The translations under genes were made by a program, and so were the position numbers. Below, piece after piece: positions 1 to 12,918 of a stretch of 23,926 nucleotides of DNA (position 1 is the first letter of the stretch; every line of letters begins with the position of its first letter). Under the pieces are notes generated by a model that saw nothing but the letters and a program-made list of their open reading frames with translations, did no database searches and had not been told where the DNA came from. This stretch comes from Oppiella nova (Eukaryota > Arthropoda > Arachnida > Sarcoptiformes > Oppiidae): contig CAJPVJ010000509.1 of the NCBI GenBank assembly GCA_905397405.1, positions 1 to 23,926 on the forward strand, written 5' to 3'.

Positions 1-1049
1 ATATGAAATGTATGTACGCTTGTAATTACCGTTGCCTTACAGGTCGCCTCTTAATTGAGCGCCTGTTTTGTTTTGGCAACCAAACCATACCCAACACTAA
101 TACTAAACTAATGCAAATGTAAACACTTTCACTATAATTAAAACAGATGTCGATATTCACACTGTTTTTGCACTGGACTTTCATTGAAGTCAATGCATAA
201 ACTGATGGTTTGACAGCAGAAAAGACAAAAAAGATTATTAGCGATCGTTTGTTCATTAAAGACTAACTGCTATACCAATTGTTATTTGTTTTCCATTTAT
301 TATGATACTCGGTGTCCATTATTTGCATAACTTTCATAAAAGTTATTTACTAGTTAATAGAAATCGATGTGTTTTGCAGCAATCATATGATTCGTTTAAT
401 GTTATCATTCTTACAGCCAATTCTGATATTAAGTTTAGTCCTAATAGTAATACTAATAGTAATGAGTTAGTGTTGGGTTCATGAGAAGCAAAAAGTGCAT
501 AATTGGTACTGCATTTGCTAATTGTCTTAGATTTGAGTCTCTAATGGATGGCACGATAATGGTTTGAATGGCTTGAATGAGAGCTCACATGAATTGAATG
601 AAGAAAATGTTCATTTAAAGGGTGGCGACTATACACAGCCAGTGATACAGTGGCTCTAAATTGGGATAAACAAAAGTGATGCTTAAAATTTGCAATGGAG
701 AGGGTATTTGCACAGAGAGTAGGCTATAGAGTGAATAGCACTAACTTTTATGTTATTTTTTATTAGGTTTTTCCACTCAAATGAAGTCCCGGAGGAAAAA
801 AATGGCAAATGAAAGCCGATTACTGTAGGGATTCGTAATAATTTTAAGGAATATATAAAAATTAGACGAATAGAGGCTTTGAAGCAAAAAACTTAAAAGA
901 GCTCAACAGAAACTAACACTACTATTACAGACCCAGAGTATACATACAGTAGTGAACTGTAAGGTTAGGCACATCCACTCCGATGCACAGTACAGTAGCC
1001 CAGCCTTGAGTGATGAGGAAGAGGATGAACACCACAAGACTGTAGTGCC

Positions 1050-1057
1050 AGAGAGAC

Positions 1058-1095
<38 letters not shown>
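1050..1095 (+). repeat. (GA)n microsatellite
   Basis: About 46 bp of GA repeat with two ACA interruptions near its left end. Confidence 0.95.
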
Positions 1096-1098
<3 letters not shown>

Positions 1099-1664
1099 GA
1101 ACTCCAATCATCGGTACCTTTAGTTTTTAAGCGATTTTCTCATTCAAGTTCATATCAGACTAACCCCTACATTGATTATAATGGATGTGTTCCACGAGTA
1201 CCAGTGCCACTGCAAACCCAAACCCAGGGAGATTTTTTAGGCTAAAAAATCGAAAACTGTTCACTTTATACATACAGTTCACTAACGCGTGTTAATTCTT
1301 TCAACGTATTTATACATAGTATGTATGCGTCTGCAGAGGGGAGGGGGATGTGTGGGGAAAGCTTTGATAGTTTTGTGATCAGACGGTAAGCCTAACAGTT
1401 TGAATGAAGAGTGGCATAGAGTAGGCCTAACGCCAGAAATTGGGGCACAACTCATGAAATTGAAGCTAAAATAAATTAATGAACGGAACGGAAGGGAATT
1501 TTCTCATTTGCTTTTATTCTGTTATTGCAGCGAATGGTTGCAAAACTTTATTTGTTTACTTAAACATCACTTCAAATGTATTCTCAATTAAGTGTCTCAT
1601 CTTCGCTATCAATCAATTTGCACAATATTTTGTCAGATTTTATATCACAAACAAAATTCTTAAA

Positions 1665-1666
<2 letters not shown>

Positions 1667-1705
<39 letters not shown>

Positions 1706-1732
1706 CGAGAGAGAGAGAGAGAGAGAGAGAGA
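1667..1732 (+). repeat. (GA)n microsatellite with GC interruptions
   Basis: About 66 bp of GA repeat, interrupted twice by GAGC units, followed by a G-rich patch with four G-runs (1737-1770). Confidence 0.95.
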
Positions 1733-3000
1733 TGAAGGGGAGGTGGGAGGGTGTATGAGTGAGTGAGGGGAGATTTAATGGTCATATTTTTTAATTTCCA
1801 TTTACTCAACAAACACAAAGTCGTATACATTTTTGCCTCATAAGCAATAATTTCTTCTTTATTAGTAAAGCGCATAATGTTTGGCAATGGAGATGGAGAT
1901 GGAGTCCCCCCTGTAATCACATTTAGTTAAGGGTAGTGTTTGGCTAAGGGGTAAAAAGAGACACTCGAAAACTACAACAGCAATAATTCAAGTGTATATA
2001 AAGGGTGAGGGAATTACTAATATAACGATAAAAAATGATCTTTTTCTGAACCTTTTCTCTCATACAATACAAGCGATCAAATTGGATGCGAAAGAAGTTT
2101 TCTGAGCGTCTAATTCCTCGACATTATTCACCACTTATTAGCCTAAGGGTTACTGTTTGACAATAATCTGATGAAAATTCAATAACAAATTAAGAACAAA
2201 AAATTTCAAGTGTTTTCTAAATAAAGAGAAAATGTTTATAAAAAATATATAACTCATCAAAAATGCTGTAAGAAAACGTTTGATAGAAATAATGTAAAAT
2301 TATAACCGAATTATAGCTGAAAACTAAAAATAAAAACTTCAAATTAATTTTCTATTTCTTAGCTCTCCGTTAAACTCAATACAACAGACAATAGATGTGA
2401 TTGTAATCCGAGTGAAGAGAAAAGTTAGTGTAAAGTGAATGAAAAGATTTGAGTGAAAAAATTTCTATTAAATTCCTAACTCTAAGCCACTATTCTTTAC
2501 AATTTATTTCATTTAAATATTGATGAGTAATGAGTGACGAGAATATGAGAGAATCATTTGCAAAGAATTACGAAAAAAATTAGCAAAACTGAGGGGAAAT
2601 GCATTCTTGAGACAAACTTTTTTAAACCTATTTATACCGTTAACAATGGCAACAGTATTGGCTTTGACTCAAATGACTGAAAAGAGAAACTGAATAAATA
2701 AATTAAATGTAAGGCTCGCTAATCAATAGGAAAAAAATCTTTATTAGTTCTCTTAAGAGAATAGAGTATAATATAAAAAATGTTATCAAAAATTTTTTTT
2801 GTTAAAGTATTTAACTTCACTGACAATCTTTAGCTGATTAAAAGAGACTTTTTTGTTTAATACCGACCTTTTATTTCTTGCAGATGAGGCAAAATATCGT
2901 TCAAAATTGAAAACTACACAACACTATAAAAGCGGTGATTATTTTTAGTGCTATCGCATTGCAAAAGCACTTAATTAAGGGAATGGCGGGGAAGAGGACT

Positions 3001-3036
3001 GGGAGAGAGAGCACCGGGAGAGAGAGCACCGGGAGA
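3001..3036 (+). repeat. 15-bp minisatellite, about 2.4 copies
   Basis: Repeat unit GGGAGAGAGAGCACC, in direct tandem. Confidence 0.85.
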
Positions 3037-4119
3037 ACAAAAAAGCGAACAGAGATTATTATAATATATAATATATCTATAAGTTTAACGCATTCACATC
3101 TAACGCCCCATTCTCTACGTCTGTAACTAAAGCTAAAACTTTCGACTTAAAGCCTAAATAATTAATCTTTATTATAATGGAAATGATAATAGGGTTGATA
3201 TGTAGGCATTGGGCCCAATAGTGGCTCACATAGTGTGAGGGAATATGGTTTGCATTGGTTGTGTGCATTGAAATCCTGGCAATTAAAGCCAATATTAGGT
3301 AAGACACAGCAGACACAACACCAGCACTAGACTGTGGACTCGAATTGAAATTTCAGTAGTAATCCTATTTTATTAATGATACCAATTGTAATTTGCATCT
3401 GTATTATCAGTCAGTCCTCTCTCTCTGCACATCCACTTCATGTCGGCCCCAATACTACTGTTTTTACTAAAAGAATAAACTTTTTTAACTATAAATGAGA
3501 TAAAGAATGCTTTAAATAAAACACTCTTAACATGTAAGCAAGAATTGAGTCGATATTTGGTTTGTTTTGAGCTTATTTGCGCCCTAAAGGGCTTAACACA
3601 AGCTAACAGTGCTCTGAGACTAATAAAGATTGATTGGTGATTGTGAGGCACTTCTTGTACAATCACTGCAGCACTCGATTAAAAAATTAAGTCAATCAAT
3701 ATGTGCAGCACTTTTGCCACCAATCGTCTCATTTGTAAATATGTGTTAACCTTATTGTCGTTCATCTCAAACAACCCTCTCTCACAGCAAACACTTTCTA
3801 CATTTGAATCAAATATTTTTTATTTCACTTCTGCTTTGTTTGTATAAGAAATGACATTCAATAATAAGTTTGAAACTTAATTTTTAATGCAATTTAGTCT
3901 CTATTTAAGGTTTTTTTTTCACTGCATAAAGAAGTGAACATAAAAATGATTTAAAGACACGAAAATGTTTTATCAAATATAAAGGGAAGAGAAATATAAT
4001 TCATATGTGATCTGAGGATTAAATATTCATCAATTTCGAGATAATATAATGCTTTCAATAATCGAAATATATTTTACATGTTTTTCACAGATTTTTTTTG
4101 CTAATAAACTGCTGTTTTT

Positions 4120-4123
<4 letters not shown>

Positions 4124-4163
<40 letters not shown>
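4124..4163 (+). repeat. (TC)n microsatellite
   Basis: About 40 bp of uninterrupted TC repeat. Confidence 0.95.
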
Positions 4164-4168
<5 letters not shown>

Positions 4169-4897
4169 GAGTGAGAACTGAATCATTCATTTCACTCTCA
4201 TCTTACAGGACTACCAGTGCTGATCACAGTCCTCTCAGTCACGTTCATTATTCCCCATTTCATAGAATTTGATTTTTTTCTCTCCCCATCCCTGACTGGA
4301 AGGGTATACAAGTGTGTTATCCATGCATAACATATTTTTTGTTTCGTTTGTGAGACACTAACCAATACAAATGAGAGTCCCTTAACTCGATTCAATAGTA
4401 GAAATGGTAGGAATGGAGGGGTCATATAGCTCTACATCTCACGCCATTTACCAAATTCAAAAGCTCCTCCACTTTGAATACATTAACGGACGACAGACAC
4501 AGACATAAGTGATATGAGAGTGAAAAACAGTGACGAATAACTGCATACAAAAAATCAAAAGAAAGATATCATTCTGTTTTGAATTCACAAAAAAAGACAA
4601 AAAACGAAAACGACTTTTGTTTTCAAAGAGTATATAATTTGTGAGTGAATGATGTGTTGTTATAATTTCCGCTACAAATTATAACCAATTAGTTGAATAT
4701 GAGTTGATGTGTACACACAGTTTGCCATCTCATGAAACAAATGTCTCAAACATTAAATCATATTATTGTTACATTCATGGAGACGTCCGCTAAGACTGAG
4801 TACGACATCAGTTTTATTCGTCAAATATTTTTATTTTGTGTTTATATGTTAACTATTAGAATAGAATTACTCTAATTTAGATTCTGGCGCTTCCTTT

Positions 4898-4920
4898 CCC
4901 TTCCCTCCCTTCCCCTCCCC
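4898..4920 (-). other. G-quadruplex-type motif on minus strand (C-rich plus strand)
   Basis: Five C-runs of 3, 3, 3, 4 and 4 bases separated by 1-2 bases. The minus strand is a short-loop G-quadruplex pattern and the plus strand a possible i-motif. Confidence 0.7.
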
Positions 4921-5075
4921 ATCCTTTCCATTGCCTTTTGTTACAAGAAGTCAGCACATCTTCAGAGTTATGTATAAATCATAAAAAAGTTAATTACAAA
5001 CAAAGTTTTTTTCGCTACATATTAATGTGTAGAGTGTATTAAAATGTTTGTTATATGGTCTTACTTAATGATAAT

Positions 5076-5114
5076 GGGGGAAAGGGGGAACGGGGGGAAT
5101 GGTGGCGAACAGGG
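5076..5114 (+). other. G-run cluster, marginal G-quadruplex
   Basis: G-runs of 5, 5 and 6 with 3-base loops, then GGG after a 14-base loop. Strong G-runs, but the fourth is distant. Confidence 0.45.
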
Positions 5115-5603
5115 ATTTCAAAAGATGCCATAGAATTAAGAGTAGAAAAAATGAACAAAAAAAATTCAATCATAATTAGAGAAGCGATGCAAACGTCTCA
5201 CTCGTATGTATACGTTATGTTCATTTGCATTAAGCACTGGACGACTGGGGGCCGTAACGAAAAGGGGGCCGACATTACAAAAAACAACTTAACGAAAAAA
5301 ATTCTCGTTATTTTCGTGAAAAGATAGCTGAGATGTTAGGTTAAAAATTTGTTGAAAGTAAAAAAGTCTTAGTTGGGGGTAATTAGTAGAGGGAAGTGAA
5401 CAAAACAAATTAAGATATACTGAACTGTAGTGTAAGTCGGAGTTGTGTTAATATATTAATACAAAAAAAACACTGTTTTATGACAGAATGTGTTGTGTTT
5501 AGCGGATAAATATTGTGTTTAAAACACACAGAATATACAAACAGTGTATTCATAGCATTCTGTGTGACAGTAGTAGTGCTCAAAGTGTTTGTTGCAGAGC
5601 TAT

Positions 5604-5630
5604 GGGAAAGGGAGGAAAGGGAGGAAAGGG
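5604..5630 (+). other. Canonical G-quadruplex motif in a GGA-rich minisatellite
   Basis: Four GGG runs (5604, 5610, 5619, 5628) with loops of 3, 6 and 6 bases, built from a 9-bp GGGAGGAAA-type unit. Confidence 0.65.
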
Positions 5631-6774
5631 AGCGCTTAATTAATAAGAGTATAAACGAGTAAAGAGTAAAAGAGGAGAACTTCTATTGAATTCATGAATG
5701 CTTTAAGTCTTACACTAATATAACATAACAACTGACGGCTGTTTTCAATTAAATATTCATTAATTAATTGACTTAACAAAACGAGCGCTTTTTTGTTACT
5801 CAACGATTGCTAATTAGGAGTCAATTAAAGTGTCACTAAATTATATGCAAATGAATAGAGAGCACGCATTAGTTAAACACAACGCAAATGTGCTTTAATT
5901 ATAAAACTCTATATAGCTTTTGATAACATAATGAAAGCGAGAGTGAATGCATTGGAAATGCATGCAATGCTTTCGGTAGTGTAGTGTAAACTGTATGGCA
6001 GCCTATGGTATGGTAGTGTATATTGTATATACTAGTAGTTTACACAATGGTGTTGCCTATGGCTTTGGTTGTCTTTTTGGGGATCATTAAGTGCACTACA
6101 ATTAAATCTAATCGAAACGCTGCCAAAGAGAAAGCCTAATGAGTCGTGAAAAGAGTAGAGAAAAAACTTTTGCCGATACGAAAGCCCCAAATCTTAATGA
6201 CAGTACTTCTCATTCTTATACTATAATTCTTATTATTTTTCTACAATTTTTTCTCTCCTTTTCTTTTAAGAAATGCAGTTAAAAGAGACTCAACTCAAAG
6301 ATCAACACAACTATGCGTTTAGACCAAAGGCTCGACTTATATCATGTCATAGGGAATGAAGTTTTGCTTAATTTTAGGCCTCATTGTTATGATATGTTTT
6401 CCATCGAATTCATAGCATTCACAGCATTCACAGCAGGTTTTTAATGGCTTTTCGAAGTTTATGACTTGTCTTAAATATTTTGCACTTATATTATAATTAA
6501 ACAGAATTTGTTATTGAGATTAGACAACAACCTTGACTTATGTCAGACCATCAGACTCTCGACTTTACATAAATTATATTATTTATTATTTCTGCCAACA
6601 ATTCAAACAACAACTTATCCTAACATTGCTCTCAAAACTCATGAAAAGCAGATAATTATTCACCGCTTCTGTTGCACAACATTAACACAAAACTGTTAAT
6701 CAAAAGTGTAATCAACGATCTATATGTCTTTCAGTAATCTATAGTATAATATTAAAGCATAGCGTAATTTGTTT

Positions 6775-6777
<3 letters not shown>

Positions 6778-6815
<38 letters not shown>
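6778..6815 (+). repeat. (GA)n microsatellite
   Basis: About 38 bp of GA repeat. Confidence 0.95.
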
Positions 6816-6816
<1 letters not shown>

Positions 6817-7819
6817 CAGTATTCTGACTGTGAGTAGTGAGTAGTTAGAGAAAAGATATATTTAATGTTAAAACGTTATACGAAATCTATTTTTGTCTGC
6901 AATTATATTCATTTACCAAATCGATAGAGTATATCATAAAAACCTATCTATTATAATTTTTTTTTGGAAAACTTTTATTTTGGTTTTCGTTGGAAATTCT
7001 GAACACAAAATTGTGTTATTATAACACTTTTTGTTTATTAGATTGCATTTGAGCGCAAACACACAACAAGAGTGTTCATCAACTGGTGGTGCCCTTGGAT
7101 TTGGCTCTCGATTTGTTATCTGAGAAGAGAAACGATTAAATAAATGATTCAATTATTTGCTTTCATAAGTTTGGATTCAGAGAATAAAGTATAATAAAGT
7201 ATATCACACAAACACAAACGGATTTTAAGGAATAATTTTGAAATAACTTTTAAAAACTTACTTATTTTGATTGCATTTCTTTCCCCTTTTTCCACTTTAT
7301 TCTGAAACTGCTGTAGTCTTTAGACTAAGACAGAGAGGTTTGTGATGAGATGGCAGATGTTTTTAGTAAAAACTAATGATAATTTAGTATAAAAAACAAA
7401 ATTATAGAAATATTTAATATATGCGCCAACGCTGTTAAGACCAATCGATATATGAATATTTATTAATGAATTGAGTCTCGAGTTTACACAAGCATTTCGT
7501 ATTTCATGCATGTATTTGGACTTAATATTCAGACACAAATAGCACACAAATTAAACTCGAAAACTAATTACTTGTTTTCGCAAAATACAATTTTGATTTC
7601 TAACAATAAATCAAGATTTTCCGTACAATGTCTAAATGCTCTTCACTAATGCGAGTCTTAAAACTCAATCATTGATTTTGTTTTACAGGCAACTACTGTA
7701 TACTATATGTCTGAATACACTGTACACTACAGTATGTCTGAAAGCAAATATAAAAAGAAATTTTTAATTTGTTCTCTTCTTTTCGTTAACCTATTCTTCA
7801 AATACAATAAAGTTTTTGA

Positions 7820-7820
<1 letters not shown>

Positions 7821-7857
<37 letters not shown>
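7821..7857 (+). repeat. (TC)n microsatellite
   Basis: About 37 bp of TC repeat. Confidence 0.95.
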
Positions 7858-7858
<1 letters not shown>

Positions 7859-7941
7859 TTGACAATTAGTTTTCACATTAGTTGCTAGATATACAGAAAG
7901 TCATTAGATATCATATTATAATTTCGTATCGCATTAAACAA

Positions 7942-7943
<2 letters not shown>

Positions 7944-7982
<39 letters not shown>
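7944..7982 (+). repeat. (TC)n microsatellite
   Basis: About 39 bp of TC repeat, 86 bp after the previous one in the same orientation. Confidence 0.95.
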
Positions 7983-7984
<2 letters not shown>

Positions 7985-10900
7985 ATTCGTAAATTTATTT
8001 TAATTTCTTGAGACTATTAATTATGTGAATTATAGAAACACTCTCTGGTATGCACTCTACAAACACTATAATTTGTATTCATTTAGAAAAATATCACTTT
8101 TAGTAATAAGTTATTCTTATGTCTAATTAATTCAATGCAAGGAATCTGCTAATGGAAACACAAGTTTCCTTTTATTCTTTGAAATAAAGGTTTTCTCATT
8201 TTCTTAAAATCAATAATTTATTAGTAAAATTGAAAGTAAGAAAAACACACAATATTTTAATTGTTTGACAACTAATGAAAATAGAGTAAAAATATTGTTA
8301 TACAATAACAAACTTCTAATAAAGTAATCATTATTAGCGAAAGACATGTCAGACAATATAATTATCATAACAGCTATTATTGATCATAATTTGTGATGAA
8401 ATTTTTGCGTCCAAAGTAAACATAATTAAAATAAATGCGTTTCTCATAATAGCTATACAAATGAGATTTAAACAAACAGTTTGGGATTTAATGAAAAAAC
8501 GATCATTGAATAAGAATTTTAACACAAAATACTTAATTCTCTTATAATATAAAAACTTTGCTAAAATTGCCTTCATTACTAAAAATAAAAACATTTTCAC
8601 ATTAAATTTTAAATTTTCCATTTTATATTGTCTTAAATTAAATAATTTATAAAATTGATGTTAAGTATATATTTTAAATAACTTTTTATAGTTGAAACTG
8701 TACATTTTCATTTGCATGTTTATTATATATTATTTGTGTTTTACGTATTTACAAAAAGAGATCAATTAATTTTATTGATATTATTATTATTATTTGCAAT
8801 ATTAATACACAAACTAAATAAGAATAATTCTTTTATAAAAAAATAAACATTATTTCTGCAATAATTTTAAGTCATTTTAATGTTAATTTAAAACACAAAA
8901 TAAATGGCTTTTCTTAATGATAATTAAATGGTACTTAGATATGGGTATCAAAATTATACATTATCAATGTTATTATAGTGAATTTTATGGCTTTTTATAT
9001 AATTAATGTTTTTTGGTTTAGTTTTTTGATTAATAAATTATATTTCTGTTAATTAAGACATGTGTTATATTTAATAAACTTGTTAATTAATTAGATTTAT
9101 TTGCAGATAACATTTATATACTATATTAATATTTCCTAATATTTTGTTATATTTTATTCATGTAATTATATTATACGCTATTTTAATTAACAAAATTTGA
9201 TTTAAATTATGCAAATGAGAGCTACTTGAGCTTAGGATTCATTAGCACCCTCAATGTTGACTACAATATTTCTAAATACTATTTTTAATGCTATTATTTA
9301 ATTAAAATTTTGTCAAAAGGATTATAAAAGATTTTGGTTTTAATGAAATTGCAGTCAAAAGCAAATAAAGTTCTGTATATTTGCAATAAAATCTAATTAA
9401 AGAATTGTTGTAAACATACAGAACCTCAATAATAATGCTGTAAATTATAGCTAATGTTGTAACAAATATTGAGTGTTAGATATTATAGCCTATACTTCGG
9501 TTTGCTTTAATTAATTATAATTTATTAGATTTTTATTTATTAGGGAGAAAGAGACTAGTTTTACTGATGAAAATATGTAATTAATACTCGAGTATGTGAA
9601 ACAATATTTACTTCAATGTACGGTAATTATAATTGATTGTAAAATATAATACCGATATATTAATAACATAGTATTTAGCCATAATCAATAAAAATAAATT
9701 TACTTTAATTAAATTACTTTCTTAAATATATTGCAGAGTTATTGCAGACTTCTTATAGAGAGTTTATTAAATTTATTAAAAAACTTTTTTAAATTTTTCT
9801 TATATTATTAACAGCTATTATTGATATAAAATATATTATTAACTATCTTAATGTTACATATTAATATTAATTAAAAATATATTACAAAATATCATTTTAA
9901 AATAGTGTTAATAACACACTGTATTTTAAGTGTACCTACAAATATTATTTGTTAATTATGAATTTTATGACTTTATAACTACAATATTTGTGTGTTAAAA
10001 ATATCTATTGTTACCAGTGATTGAGTCTTTGGGGAATAGTTTTGAAACTAAAACCAAACAATTAATAAATTAAATTAATTTTACTTGTAAGGTTGTTTTA
10101 TGAATTATTAATTAATTTACCATTTAATATGCAATTAATACTGTGACAAATCTCATTTAAAATGTATATAGTATTTATATAACTTAATTATTGTGTAATT
10201 AATTAAATAGATGTTATTTTGTGTTAGTATACTTTAAATCTATAATTTCAATTTGAGATATATATGAATATCATTAAATTAAAATCTTTAAAAATAATTG
10301 ATTTTTATTCTGATTATAAAATTAAATTAACATTTGAATTTAATAATCTAAATATGAAAGTATTTGTACGTTGTTTCATAAGAAATAATTTCTCTCTTTT
10401 TCTGGCTATTCATACAAATCAAAAACAGAGATCATGAGCACAATAGTTAGAAAATAGCATAAAAGTTATATTAATTTTAATTACGATAATGTTTTCTGTT
10501 TTGTGATGAAAACATGAATTACATAATGAATTATATTCTGTATCCGTAGAGCCATAATAATTATTTTTCATTTTCCATATGTTTATTGTTCTCTTCAGCT
10601 TTAATTTCAATGATTGATATAAATTATAGATAATTATTAATGCATTCTTTATTGTAAACAATGAATGAAAATCGATTTTATTTTACATATGTTTTTATTA
10701 ATAAATTATTTGTTTTCACGACAATTGAATTAACGTCTATTCATGCTTAAGCCCTAATGAAATCCATACAAAACATTATTCTCATTACATTAATCATTCA
10801 AATCAATGCACTTATTTTAATACAAATACATCTGCATATTCAGCATGTGTTCAATTTCATTAAAAATAACATTTTACCCAAAAATTAATTAATTATAATA

Positions 10901-11153
10901 TGATTTTTTATATTTTACTAGATTCTCAAATAAATCAGTTATTAATCAAACTAAATACTAATGGATTTGTGAAATAAACAGATAATTCAATTATTCATTT
11001 AATTGACAGTAACTTTTTAATATAAATAGCTGAACAAACATTTGTTCAAAACGTGAAATTCAATGAAAAGTTGAATATTAAAATCATGTTGAATTAAAAC
11101 CATAATTAATCATAATTTTTATTATCGATATAAAATTCTAGTCATTGATCAGT

Positions 11154-11422
11154 AGATCTTTCTACTTAATGCTTATTAATATCCATAAAAAAGCTCAGAA
11201 TTTATTTAATTATTTTATTTTTACTGCCTAGATTATTCAAATCAATTATTATTTTTATTTTGCAAAAGTTTCATGAATTTAAACATACTATACATATAAA
11301 ATCCATAATCTGTTTTACTTTATTTGTGTAAACGCATAATTCAAGTGTATCTTAAATGTGTATAAATCAACAAAAAACAACTCAATTGTTATAAACGATA
11401 TGATAGAGTTCACTGACCTAAA
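11154..11422 (+). repeat. Copy 1 of 268-bp tandem duplication
   Basis: Starts AGATCTTTCTAC and runs to GACCTAAA, where copy 2 begins; the period is 268. It lies in the very AT-rich block and has no coding potential. It contains 15 bp around 11280-11295 (within aaacatactatacat) that are absent from copy 2. Confidence 0.93.
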
Positions 11423-11675
11423 GATCTTTCTACTTAATGCTTATTAATATCCATAAAAAAGCTCAGAATTTATTTAATTATTTTATTTTTACTGCCTAGA
11501 TTATTCAAATCAATTATTATTTTTATTTTGCAAAAGTTTCATGAATTTATAAAATCCATAATCTGTTTTACTTTATTTGTGTAAACGCATAATTCAAGTG
11601 TATCTTAAATGTGTATAAATCAACAAAAAACAACTCAATTGTTATAAACGATATGATAGAGTTCACTGACCTAAA
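11422..11675 (+). repeat. Copy 2 of 268-bp tandem duplication (15-bp deletion)
   Basis: Matches copy 1 at every base I compared except for one 15-bp deletion next to ATGAATTT. The deleted segment is bounded by short A/T microhomology, which suggests slippage after the duplication. The start base is shared with the end of copy 1. Confidence 0.92.
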
Positions 11676-12545
11676 TATATAATAAATAAAAGAGTCTTAA
11701 CAATTAATTTATGCATTTATATCGACATGATTTACTTGAAAAATCAATACATATCTGAGTTTTGTTTTATTTATAGAGAAAATGATAGCAAATGCTGTAT
11801 TAGTTTCAAGACCTTATCAATGAATAAATGAGCGAATGATTGAAAGCCAATCCAATTGTGACTTTATTTGATTTGCGGCACTCAGTCACCAGTCAGTCAC
11901 CGATCACTACAACATAAAAACAATTAGGTTTAGACCACAAATGGTCACCAAATGTCCGTAATTTTATTAGTAGTGCTGCAAAACAAATATTAATTTAACA
12001 TTCATTGAAAACTACGAGAACAATTTCCAGTTATTATTGATAATTCGCATTCAATAACAAATTCATTTGATTAACAAATTTATTATCATAATAACGTTTT
12101 GATAATTTTAAAATAAATATTTGATGCAAATAAAATAATTATTTATCCAGTTTATTTTAATAAAGAAATAATGTTAAATGCAAATACTTACATTCTGGTA
12201 ATTGTAATACTGTTAAAATAACTTAAATTTAGTTTTTATATGTGTAATTGACTTTATATTTGAAAGTAACATATTGCATTATTTTTAGAGTTATATAATA
12301 CAGTACATAAGACAAACTTATTTATGAATCGATTTCAACAATAATTCTGATTCATCTCTAAGTTATTTTAATGTCTAACAAATAATAATAATTCTTAAGT
12401 TTAAAAAAGTAAAGATCGATAATTTATTCTCTGGTTTTTACTTACGAATATTTTTTCTCTTATAATGAGTTAAGTATTTTTGGGCTTTTATTATAAATAA
12501 GAATAATGCGAATAATGTTTTCCCTACACTGGCTCTTAATGTCAT

Positions 12546-12548
<3 letters not shown>

Positions 12549-12588
<40 letters not shown>

Positions 12589-12600
12589 CTCTCTCTCCTC
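12549..12600 (+). repeat. (CT)n microsatellite
   Basis: About 52 bp of CT repeat with a GTT interruption and a CTCCTC end. Confidence 0.95.
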
Positions 12601-12882
12601 TCGAATGAGTCCCACATTAAAAATTATTGAGCAATGAATTAGTTTGCGATAAAATAAAAATAAGTTAACTTAATGTTCAATAAAAAATAAGAAGAAAATA
12701 CAATTTAAAGCTATTGTATCTGAATTTAAATCTTAATGGTATTGATAAACATTATTGTAAGAATCCATTAGAAAAAATGAATTATTAAACTTATGGTAAT
12801 TTTTGTGAGTTTTTGCAAAACAATCGATAATAAGAAACAGTGAGAAAACGTGGAGAACGGAGAGCATAGAGTAGAGCACTGG

Positions 12883-12884
<2 letters not shown>

Positions 12885-12914
<30 letters not shown>
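12885..12914 (+). repeat. (GA)n microsatellite
   Basis: About 30 bp of GA repeat, opposite in orientation to the CT tract 285 bp to its left. Confidence 0.93.

Positions 12915-12918
<4 letters not shown>

Larger units (their letters stand above)
1..4880. other. Non-coding stretch, no supported gene
   Basis: AT-rich intergenic or intronic DNA with GA/CT microsatellites, a small 15-bp repeat at 3001-3036 and G-rich patches (1336-1358, 1737-1770). Frames over the microsatellites translate to Arg-Glu or Ser-Leu repeats and are not genes. No RNA gene was recognised. Confidence 0.55.
5641..8090. other. Non-coding stretch with GA/CT microsatellites
   Basis: No gene supported. It contains three long dinucleotide tracts, an octamer ATGCAAAT at 5845-5852, and a loose imperfect inverted repeat (5984-5992 against 6037-6045). 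Open frames are short and AT-driven. Confidence 0.5.
8091..12540. other. Very AT-rich non-coding block
   Basis: Sampled lines here are roughly 80-85% A+T by eye, higher than either flank. The block has many TAATTA and TTAATTAA words and long A/T runs, and its only recognisable repeat is the 268-bp tandem duplication. The GA/CT tracts common on either side are absent from about 7,983 to 12,548. Short open frames occur by chance, and none has a start, codon bias or splice context that supports a gene. Confidence 0.6.

Noticed and set aside
26-256. Minus-strand frame with a hydrophobic start and a good donor (ACCT|GTAAGG) near its end
   Set aside because: No recognisable protein, weak codon bias, and the partner exon would be outside the window.
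952-1245. Open frame rich in Arg-Glu, with a Ser-Leu frame on the other strand
   Set aside because: Direct translation of a GA/CT microsatellite; the same artefact occurs at 1479-1920 and 16849-17179.
5984-6045. Imperfect hairpin (GTGTAAACT against AGTTTACAC) considered as a microRNA precursor
   Set aside because: The arms are short and the internal pairing is asymmetric, unlike a microRNA stem.
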